Source: Amyelois transitella
Lineage: Eukaryota > Arthropoda > Insecta > Lepidoptera > Pyralidae
Direction of reading: 5' to 3'
Length of the DNA: 64,000 nucleotides
Assembly: GCF_032362555.1 (NCBI RefSeq)
Contig: NC_083510.1
Span: 647,501-711,500, forward strand
Under the pieces are notes generated by a model, which was not told the DNA's origin, made no database searches, and was given only the letters and a program-made list of their open reading frames with translations. The translations under genes were made by a program, and so were the position numbers. This document shows positions 22,413 through 34,400 of the stretch, piece by piece (the first letter of the stretch is position 1; each line of letters begins with the position of its first letter).

Positions 22413-25400
22413 AGACTCACCACAAAAGAAAACAGCAGCGTCAATATTCAAAGAATACTCCAAAAATTGTAGCTTACACGGCTTCTATTATTTTCATAAG
22501 AGCTCAAACGCGATGGTACATTTCGTATGGAGTTTAATCATATTGGCCGGTGTAATCCTATGTGGGTATTTGGACATGATGATCTTTCATAAGTTTGTTG
22601 TTAATCCCACACTTACTGTGGTAAGTTTTTTATCAAATAAAATTATTTATTTTTTTGCCGTGTGGTTCCCGGCACCAATGAAAAAAGAATAGGACCACTC
22701 CATCTCTTTCCCATGGATGTCGTAAAAGGCGACTAAGGGATAGGCTTATAAACTTGGGATTCTCTTTTTTCTCTTTTTAGGTGATGGGCTAGCAACCTGT
22801 CACTATTTGAATCTCAATTCTATCATTAAGCCAAATAGCTGAATGTGGCCGTTCAGTTTTTTCAAGACTGTTGGCTCCCTCTACCCCGCAAGGGATATAG
22901 ACGTGACCATATGTATGTATGCCATATTATTTATGCTGATAACTGACTAATTAAATAGGAATATGTATGATTTTTTTGCTACAGGTAAAGGCACAGGTTC
23001 GAATCCCACCCGGCCATGTAGTAATGATTATTTTCGAAGTGTTAGTTTGAATACTAACCGATGCTCTTATAGTGAGGGAAAACATTGTGATCATGATTAA
23101 ACTTCCAAATGGAATGCTTGCTTCAATATTGGTTTCATCGTATGGAAAAAATGTGTCAAATTCTGCGGAGAAAACTTCGAAAAGCAATAAATACATTTTT
23201 TTTAATAGTAATATTGTGTCACTTGATTGATTCCCGAAATTTTCAGTGCCTCCCTCGTACATTGACAAATAATAAAGCCACCTATGAAATTTTCAGGTGG
23301 AATCCATTCATTACCCGATGACAGAGGTACCATTCCCGGCTGTCGCAATATGCGACCCTGAGGTGGTATATGGACCAAATACAAGAAATATTACAAAAAT
23401 GTTGTGAGTAACAAAAAGTTAACATACATACATACACATCGTCACGTTTATATCCCTTGTGTGGTAGACAGAGCCAACAGTCTTGGAAAGACTGATCGGC
23501 CACGTTCAGCTATTTCGCCTAATGATAGAATTGAGATCCAAATAGTGACAGGTTGCTAGCCAATCGCCTAAAAAAAGAATCGCAATTTTATAGGCCTATC
23601 CCTTAGTCGCCTTTTACGACATCCATGGGAAAGAGATGGATTGGTCCTATTCTTTATTGTATTGGTGCCGGGAACCACACGGCAAAATGCATACCTACAT
23701 TACGAACAAAATACATAAATACATACAAGATACATGATACGAATCCTTGTAAGCTTAATCATTTATTACTGCTAACATGTTTAGACTAAATGCTAAAAAA
23801 CAACGCCATTAAGAAAATGAGTTCAATGTTCACATCTTTTTCTAAGTCAAAACAATTTGCCGTCTTCAAATGGAAAATAATTTGGAATTGGAACTTGTGT
23901 TAATAATAAGAATTCATGATCCGAGCTTTTATTCCGAGCGATTATTACAGATTTACAAGGGTTAAATATGATATAGCTTTTGCAGATAATCTATCTTCTA
24001 TTCATTCATTCCTATAATCACGTCAATATCCCTTGCGGGGTAGACAGAGCCAGCAGCCTTAAAATACTGAAAGGCAAATAAAGATGAAATTTGGCAGAAA
24101 GGTAGGAGATAAACGAGTATTGTGATTAGAGGTCGTCCGCTAAAAAAGTATTGTCGGAAATTCTCGAGCGAACTGGGACTTTTCGTTTTACGCGGACGGA
24201 GCCGGGGGCTCGGCTAGTTTAGTAAATAAATATATACGGGACAAATTACACAGCTTGAGTTGGCCTAAAACTAAGTTCGAGACTTGTGTTACGAGATACT
24301 AACTCAACGATACTATACTACTCTGTCAAGAAAGTAGCGGGAAAAGATCAATAATACACAAACTGTTTGTTATTCATCCAAATTTATATTATCACCTTCA
24401 AAATATGCTCCTTTAGAAACGATACACTTACGCCAACGAACAATCCAATCATCAAAACATTTTTTAAACGCTGTTTCCGGAATTGAGGTCAGTTCTCGCC
24501 GCGAATTCTCTTTTATGTCTTCTACCGATTGAAAACGGGTGCCACGAAGTGGTAATTTGAGTTTAGGAAAAAGAAAAAAGTCGGCTGGAGCCATATCTGG
24601 TGAATATGGTGGTTGCTCGATGGTATTTGTTGAGTGTTTGGTTAAAAATTCGTTCACAATGATGGCCTTGTGCGAAGGTGCATTATCATGGTGCAAAATC
24701 CAAGAATTTTCTTTCCAGAAATCTGGCCTTTTTCGTCGGATTTGCTCTCTTAAACGCCGCATAACACTCAAATAATATTCCTTATTTACCGTTTGACCTT
24801 CCGGCAAGAATTCCGAGTGCACAACACCGCGATAGTCAAAGAAAACAGTCAACATGACTTTGACTTTTGAACGACTTTGGCGTGGTTTTTTCGGTTTCGG
24901 TTCAGTTGGAAGGCGCCACTCCGAAGCTTGTTGACTAGTTTGCATGTCAAACTCGTAAACCCACGTCTCGTCACCAGTAACAATGCGTTTCATGAATGTT
25001 GGGTCGGAATTGACTCGTTCTAGCATGTCCTCAGCGACTCTCATGCGATTGAGTTTTTGAAAAAAATTCAGGTCTTTTGGGACTAGCCGAGCGGCAACAT
25101 GTTTCATACCCAAATTATTAGTTAAAATGGTACGGATCGACTCGTGAGATACAGAAAGTTCGGTGGCTATCTCTCTCAAAGTTGAATGAGGATTTTCAGT
25201 CACTATTTCCTTCACTTTTGCGATGTTAACTTCAGTTGCAGACGTTGATGGCCTACCAGAGCGAGGCAAATCTTCCATCACATCTCGACCGCTTTTGAAC
25301 GCTTTGTACCACTCATAAGCACGAGTTTTTGATAAAGTCGATTCACCGTAAGCCTTCTGTAACATTTTCAGTGACTCCGAACACGATATTCCATTGGCAA

Positions 25401-28400
25401 TGCAAAATTTAAGACAAACTCTTTGTTCGATGTTTTTATCCATTATGAAATTAGCAATACACACTAGATATGATATAACTAAAAATAGCACTGTATTTAA
25501 TGTAAACAACAGATGCAACTCAAACTCCGCGCCAAAATGGAAAACAGTTGTGCCAATCTAACAACAACAAAAAAAACAAAAATTTGAATTTGGAACCATA
25601 AATAAATAATCCATTCCCGATACTTTTCTGACTGAATGTATTTTATAATAAATACTTATACATATATAGATAAACATCCAAGACCCAGGCCAATCAGAAA
25701 AAGTTCTTTTCTCATCATACACTAACCGGAATTCGAACCCGAGACCTCCGGTGTCACAGACTAGCGTACTACCGCTGCGCCACAGAGGCCGTCAATTAAT
25801 TAGTCTAGTTTTCTGATAAAATTATGAAGCATTTTGCGATAAAACCTTTTACATAAGAGCGGATACCATCACGAAATATCGATAATTGATGAAAGATGAA
25901 ACTTAATATGGGTGTATTAGTTGTATAATGTAAATGGAATATTATGAAAGGAATTTCTACAAGAATAGGAAAAATGGTACCGTGTGGTTCCCCGCATCAA
26001 TACAAAAAAGAAAAGGACCACTCTATCTCTTTCCTATGGATGTCGTAAAAGGCGACTAAGGGATAGGCTTACAATCAAGGGATTCCTTTTTAGGCGATGG
26101 GCTAGCAACCTGTCCTATTTGAATCTCAAATCTATCTATCCTATGTGTTTTTATTTTTCTTATGGTGGCAGAACGCGGTCTATCAGTCTTTTCAAGACTG
26201 TTGGCTCTGTCTACCCCACAAGGGATTAAGACGTGACTATACATATGTATGTAGGTAAAGGAATAATAAGAGGCTTCACTCTTAACGCTCGTAATATTAC
26301 TGGTGGCTCCGCTCGCGTGAAGCGAAAATAATTTCTGTACTCTGGGAAATTTTGGGACATGCCCTTTGGTGCTCTTCTACAACAGATAACCTACATGCAA
26401 AATTTCAAAGAATATTTCACCGGTTTGAACAGGCTTATCAGGCATTCAGTATACTACTTGATTCAACGTTACTTTAACCGCCTTCGAAAAAAAAAGGTTC
26501 TCAGTTTGACCTGTACGTCTGTATGCCAGTCCGCGATTATCTCGCGTTACGCTGAACTGATTTAGATGCGGTTTCCAGGAAAGTTTTTTGTAACACTTAT
26601 AAGAAAGTTTTAGACATTTAACCGACTTAAATAAAGGGATATCGATTGGAAGCGGTTTTTTTATTACTATTTTTCATTGTGCTGTGTGGCACCCGGCACT
26701 AATAGAAAAAGAATAGAACCACTCCATCTCTCTCCCATGGATATCGTAAAGGCCGACTAAAGTGTAGGCTTATAAACTTGGGATTCTTCTTTTAGGCGAT
26801 GGGCTAGCAACCTGTCACTATTTGAATCTCAATTCTATCTTAAAGCCAAATAGCTGAACGTGGCCTATCAGTCTTTTCAATACTGTCGGCTCTGTCTACC
26901 CCGCAAGGAATACAGACGTGATTATATGTATGTATTCTTCATTTAGGTCTTCTCACGGCTACAACTCCTCACAAATCAACGCGTTCTATGAGAGTTTCAC
27001 AGCCGTAAAGCACTTTGGATACGAGCCACCGCCGTACCTGAAGAAGATGCATGGAATGCTTGAAGACCTACAACTCAATTTCAACACACTCATGGATTTG
27101 GTAATTTATTTATTATTAAAAACTTATTGCACAAAAAATAAATTAACTAAGGGAAGATTAAATGCCGTTTGGCATTCTCAACCCGTCTACGTACATAAAA
27201 ACGTATGGCCTCTAATGTCCCGTCGTACATAAGAAATACATTATAACAATAAATAGGTTCTCTATCTATTAGCATAAAATTTTGTGTCATAATTTTACAT
27301 GGCAGTCCTTTGTTTAGCCTAATAATTGTTACGCATAATATTATTTGGCATAAGTTTTTAGGCATATTTCTTTAAGCATTCTACTATTAGCATAACCTAA
27401 CCTAACCTAACCTAAGAAGTACTCGCCTTAAAGCGCATTACACTACATCTGCTCCGCGCAAAAAATAAATTAGTTTAAACTATATTTATAACCAATTACG
27501 CCACCAATTATTATGGACAAAAAAAAATTAGTCGAATGAAAGGGATCCCCAATAAATATTAGGTCTTTACATGTGAAATTGGACACTTTAATTCTATTCG
27601 GATTCTAAATTCAAAATTGTACAGCTCTTTACACATGTATTTGTGTTTCGTTAACCGTCATTCATTAGTTTTTTTTTTGTCTTTTCAATTTTTCAATTAC
27701 AATTTCATATGTAAGGGCTTTTATTTACATATACATATGTAACATTTCAAATTACCTATTATGGATCCGCCGAAGGAAGAACCCGTTCACAGCATGTTTG
27801 AATGCCGTGCGACTAGGAGCTCTCCTGATCATTTCAAGTAATGAGACTCGTAAATGATCAGGTCTTGTTCCCCGTAATCCAAAATCTTGAATAGGGAGGT
27901 TCTCAATCCGATAAAATTCATCATTTTTAAACTAATTTCCATGATTCTTCTTTGTTTTCGCCGAAAATTATAAATCATGACTACTTGTACTCATCATGGT
28001 CCTTCGAGCCGGATGAATGATTAATACATACATATGGTCACGTCTATATCCTTTGTGGGGTAGACAGCCAACAGTCTTGAAAGGACTGATCGGCCACGTT
28101 CAGCTATTTGGCGTAATGATAGAATTGAGATTCAAACAGTGGCTGGTTGCTAGCCCATCGCTTAAAAAAGTTTGTAAGCCTATCCCTTAGTCACCTTTTA
28201 CAACATCCATGGGAAACAGATGGGGTGGTCCTATTCTATTTTGTACTGGTGCCGGGAACCACACGCCACATTACATCAAAATGGATCAGCATTAAACTAA
28301 ATAATTTCAATTAATTGAACTATTATTAAAAGGAATTACTATTATTGAAGCGAAGGAAGTATGCAGAGATCGTGGCAAGTGGAAAGAGGTAGTCTCTGCC

Positions 28401-31400
28401 TACCCCTCCGGGAAAGAGGCGTGATTTTATGTATGTATGTATGTATTATTAAAACCATACCACCGGACTCGAAGCGACAATTCTTAAAGGAAACTCATAA
28501 AGATGATTGTAGTACATTTTACAACACTAATCTCTCTCTCTCTCTCTTTCTCAGTTAAAGAAACCCTGCGAAGTTCTACTTGTGGGTTGCAGCTGGCGTT
28601 CAAAGATGCACAACTGCTCAATGATGTTTAAACAGGTGTTCCTCGTATCCACATACTGCTGCCAATTTGATATGAACTATTTTAAGTGAGTACTAACATA
28701 GGTACATAGAATTAAATAGAATAGAATAGATTTATTTTCAAAATTGGACACAAGGTATCACTTATTGACGTCACATAACTTTAATCTACTTATAACTACT
28801 ACCGCTTCCAAAGAGCATGTGTAGAAGAAGCGGCGGAACAAACTACACTGCAGCATACATACATATGGTCACGTCTATATCCCTTGCGGGGTAGACAGAG
28901 CCAACAGTCTTAAAATACTGAATGGCCACGTTTAGCTTTTTAGCTCAATGATAGAATTGAGACTCAAATTGTGACAGGTTGCTAACCCATCGCCAGGAAT
29001 CCCATGTTTGTAAGCCTATCCTTTAGACGCCTTTTACGACATCCATGGGAAAGAGATGGAGTACAAACTGTGGTACTTATTGCCGTTATCGTTCAGAAGA
29101 ACGGGATTAGTTAAATTACCGATATCATATTTTTTTTAACCCGTTTGTAGTTATTTGCACAATTAATCAGAATTTAATCATGACCACAAAATAAAACTAC
29201 TCATATAAGATGATAACAAACTAAAATTAAATTTACAAATTGTACAGTCCCTGCATAGCTGTAGCAACTGTGCCCAGAAGGCTGGCAGAATTGCCGTTTT
29301 GAATGGCTATTTAGACATTTTTTTTTTAATTTAGAGAAAATGCAGATGGAGAGACAAACTTCATATCAGGCATGCAAATCACAGAGGCGCTGGAAGTTTT
29401 TGTCGATGGTCGGAAATATAAACCCGGCCGCAACGAAATAGAAGGTCATGTTCTGGTAAATATTTACATTTTTATTAATTTTATTCATTGTGCCGTGTGG
29501 TTCCCGGCATCAATACAAAAAGGAATAGGACCACTCCATCTCTTTCCCATGGATGTCGTAAAAGGCGACTAAGGGATAGGCTTACAAACTCGGGATTCTT
29601 TTTTAGGCGATGGGTTAGCAACCTGTCACTTTTTGAATCTCAATTCTATCATTAAGCCAAATAGCTGAACGTGGCCATTCAGTCTTTTCAAGACTGTTCC
29701 CTCTGTCTACCCCGCAAGGGATATAGACGTGACCATATGTATGTATGTATGTTATTAATTTTATTGCCATCTTTTTCTTATTACTTATGTTCCTCATGAT
29801 GTCATAAATCATCAACATTATCCATAGATATATAATTGACTGATTTCCGTCCATATTCTTAAACCGGCAATTTTTTTAATATATTTACTATAATTATAAA
29901 TACAGGATATTTACACAAATTTTTACTCTCTCGTGATAATACTTTACTTATCGGCGTCTATAGACTTTCAATCAGACTTTACCTTATTATTATGTCAAAT
30001 GAACTTTATTTTTTAAAACTTTTACCGATAAAACAATTATTTTATTTCATATTTTTTGTAGGTATAAATATATTTATTTTGTTTGACCTCATATAAAATT
30101 CTCTGTCAGACCCTATGGTTGACTGGTAGATAATGCTTCTAGCATTAAGTCCGCCAATTGTGCTATACATTAATTTGTATTTTGTACAATAAAGTTTAAA
30201 GAAATAAATAAAAGAAATAGCCCCTCACCCGGAAACAATAATAACAATAAATCCTAAGGCAAGGGTATAGACTTTGACACAATACAAATTCAGATTACCC
30301 TTATCAATATTGTCGGGAGTTTTTGTTCTGTTGGATTCCGTATTGAATTACTCCCACCCTAGTTTTTTGTGATGTCTTACATTCCAGTTGGAATCTATTG
30401 GATCCGGCTATTTTATCTTCTACATTTCACGGTATTGGAATGGAGTTTATTTGTTGGTCAAATTTTGTCGATATATTTAGAATTACAGGTCTGAACTACA
30501 GTTTAATTCACAGAAATATAATGCTTAAAATATACTCCTAAAACTGACTGAATACAATGAAATAAAATGAAAATAAATATAAATATAACTAATTATAAAT
30601 CTAATGAAATTAAACTAATATAATAATAATAAATATAGATCGTTTGTGATATTTAGATGTTGAAAATGGAATCTCCAATTAACTAAATTAGGATTTAGGA
30701 GGAATAATGGTAATTTTATTATTATGGTATTATTCGCAAATGTTAAGACCTAATTTCTCAATAATTACATCAAGTTGTGATTCTTTAATTTTAGTACTAT
30801 CAAGTTGTAGTCATAATTATAAACCATACTCAACCAATTGATTAATTTAATAACACTGTCCCAAGTTTATTGAGTGAAGCAATTCTAAAATTAACATTAC
30901 CAGAAGGGTGAAAATGGGACTATATTGAAACTTTATACTTTTACGAAGGAAGTATGCAGAGATCGTGGCAAGTGGAAAGAGTTAGTCTCTGCCTACCCCT
31001 CCGGGAAAGAGGCGTGATTTTATGAATGTACTTTTACATACAAGCATAGCATCACGTCAACAATTTTGAAAAGTCTGGTGGGATAGCCCAGTTCAGCTGT
31101 AATGTAATTGAGATTCAGATTAATTAATTAATAGCAGGTTGACTAAGCATGATAAGGGAATGTTGTGATGTGAAAGAAAATGTAGTTACAGGAATAGAAA
31201 AGGGTAGGTTAAGATGGTTTGGTCATGTAGAGAGGATGGACTAAAACAGGTTGACTAAGCAGATATACAAGGAGAGTGTGGAGGGAAAGGTCGGAGTGGG
31301 AAGACCTAGACGAACGTATCTTGATCAAATTAAGGACGACATGGCAAAGGGTCAGGTCAAGAGTACCCGCAACCGCCGAGCTTGCATGAAGAGAGTTATG

Positions 31401-34400
31401 AATGTGGATGAAGCGAAGGAATTATGCAGAGATCGTGGCAAGTGGAAAGATAAAGAAGATTTCCAAGTTTAATTGATTCACTATGACAATCTTACATACA
31501 TACATATGATCACGTCTATATCCCTGGCGGGGTAGACAGAGCCACCAATCTTGAAAAGACTGATAGGCCACGCTCAGCTGTTTGGCTTAGTGATAGAATT
31601 GAGATTCAAATAGTGACAGGTTGCTAGCCCATCGTCTAAAAGAGGAATCCCAAGTTTATAAGCTTATCCCTTAGTTGCCTTTAACGACATCCGTGGGAAA
31701 GAGATGGAGTGGTCCTATTCTTTTTTGTAATGGTGCCGGGAACCACACGGCTATCTTAGCACAGACTATATAACTTTTTTGCTAAGTAACAGACCAGCAA
31801 AGCGTGAAAGCCAATTACAATTATAGTTTTAACCAAAGATTTTTTTCAGCTTTACGTTTTCGACGCACGCGACACCATCACTTTTCTGGACAATTCGATG
31901 GTCATCACCCCGTCCTCACAGTTCGACGTGAACGTGCATGTCTGGACCATCGACTCTTCAGATTACGTCAAAGACTTATCTGTGGAAAGCAGAGGCTGTA
32001 TCTTGGAAACGGTATGCCTTTTCCAGTATCCACAGATATGAATAGCTAAATTATTTATTTGTTGCTGCAAGACACGCTTATCTAATTACGTTTGGTTTTG
32101 CCGTGTGGTTCCCGGCACCAATAGAAAAAATAATAGGACCACTCCATCACTTTCCCATGGATATCGTAAATGGCGATTAAGGGATAGGCTTATAAATTTG
32201 AAATTCTTTTAGGCGATGGGCTAGCAACCTCTTTACTACTTGAATCTCAATTCTATCTTGAAGCCAAATAGCTGAACGTGGCCTATCAGTATTTTTAAGA
32301 CTGTTGGCTCTGTCTACCCCACAAGGGATATAGACGAGATTATATGTATGTATATGTATGCATATGTACGTATATGTATGTATATGTATGTATATGTATG
32401 AATATGCATGTATATGATCACGTCCATATCCCCTGCGAAGTAGAAAAAGCCGACAGTCTTGAAAAGACTGGTATTTCAGTTGATTTCAATACCCGTACAG
32501 TTTGTGTCGTTAATTTAATTTTTGTTTTTTATATAAACAGGATCAGACATACGGAACAGGCTTCTACCATGGTTGTATGGTATCTGCAGTTATGAATCGC
32601 GTTGTGGAGATATGTGGATGTATACCTTATCACTACAAATGTAAGTATTACCTTAATGCCTGCTCTATACATACATACATACATAAAATCACGCCTCTTG
32701 CCCGGAGGGGTAGGCAGAGACTACCTCTTTCCACTTGCCATGATCTCTGCATACTTCCTTCGCTTCATCCACATTCATAACTCTCTTGCAAGCTCGATGT
32801 CAGACCAGGATGTCCTTAATTTGAATAAGATACGTTTGTCTAGGTCTTCAGTTCATTAAAAAAAACTTGACCTGACCTGACCCTTCTATAATGAACTATT
32901 TCTTCAAAGAGTATTATTAAATGAATTATCAGCTATAGTTTTGATTAAAAACAAAACCATAGAAGTGCGAAATGATTTTGAAAAGAACAGACTATATTTA
33001 TCACTTTGAATTTTAAATTTCGCTGTACCAAATAATGAATGCGTCGGTAGTCAAATTGATAAAGTAAAAATGCGTGATGCACAGAAAGGCGCAGGTTCGA
33101 ATCCCACCTCGGTCATGTACCAATAACTATTTTCCAAGTTATATACATTAGTTTGAAAACTAACCGATGCTTTTACGGTAAGAGATAACATTGTGAGGAA
33201 ACCTGCACATTCAGGCAACTAGATCTGTAACCATGACCGATCCAATACGGATAAGGTTTACCTGCAAAGGTTGCGGAGGTGAGACGGGAATCGCTTCGTT
33301 TAAAAACCTGACTCACCCAATCTAGGATTCATGGTCGAAGGCTTACCCCGGGCTCCTCTCCAGAGACGTGAGGATGCAACTGGGACTAAAGCCAGGACGA
33401 ATAAGAAGAAGAGTATTTTTTTTAAAAGACCAGGGTGTTATTTATATCTATATTTATACATGAAGTAACGTGTGGTACCCGGCAGCAAAAAAAAAAAAGA
33501 ATAGGACCACTCCATCTCGTTCCCATGGATGTCGTAAAAGGCGATTAAGGGATAGGTTTATAAACTTGGGATTCTTCTTTTAGGCGATGGGCTAGCAACC
33601 CGTCACTATTTGAATCTCAATTCCATCATAAAGCCAAACAGCTGAACGTGGCCTATCAGTCTTTTCAATACTGTTGGCTCTGTCTACCCCGCAAGGGATA
33701 TAGACGTGATTATATGTATGTATGTATGTTATACATGAAGTCATCGTAAGAAATGCGAAGAAGGAAAAATAAATTAATAAGTATATATCTAAAACTTATA
33801 TTCATACATACATACATATGGTCACGTCTATATCCCTTGCGGGGTAGACAGAGCCAACAGTCTTGAAAAGACTGAATGGCCACGTTCAGCTATTTGGCTT
33901 TAAGATAGAATTGAGATTCAAATAGTGACAGGTTGCTAGCCCATCGCCTAAAAAATAATCCCAAGTTTGTAAGCCTACATTTGTAAGCCAAAACTTACAT
34001 TCAATGACTATAATTATACTTTATCTTTCAGATTTCAATGGGAGAAACCATAATCATACATGTTTGTGTTACAGCTCACGATCTCCGCGTGGACATCCAC
34101 AAACAGTGCTCTTGGGAACGGCTTATCTGCATTCACGAAAGCATCCGTCAGTAATGCTATCATCGTAGTATTGATTTTACATCTTATATAAAACTAGCTG
34201 ACCCGGCAAACGCTATTTTGCCAATTATTTTTATAAATTATTACGGAACCCTATTTTTTTCCAAAATAAAATATAGTCTATGTTATTCGTGGATAATGTA
34301 GCTTTCGAATGGTGAAAGAATTTTTAAAATCGGTCCAGTAGTTTTTGAGCCTATTCATTACAACCAAACAAACAAAGTTTTCTTCTTTATAATATGAGTG

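Larger units (their letters stand above)
24222..25793 (-). repeat. SINE-2 (tRNA-headed), split by mariner
   Basis: SINE-2 sequence at 24222-24317 and 25639-25793, interrupted only by the mariner at 24318-25638. Confidence 0.88.

Noticed and set aside
27392..27416. Chromosome end
   Set aside because: Only four to five telomere units, inside an intron with coding exons on both sides.
34032..34074. Alternative acceptor at 34031 for exon 8 of channel gene 1
   Set aside because: Its frame reads through a different, non-homologous sequence and does not join exon 9. The acceptor at 34074 keeps the QCSWERLIC block, which has the same C-x6-C spacing as gene 2.
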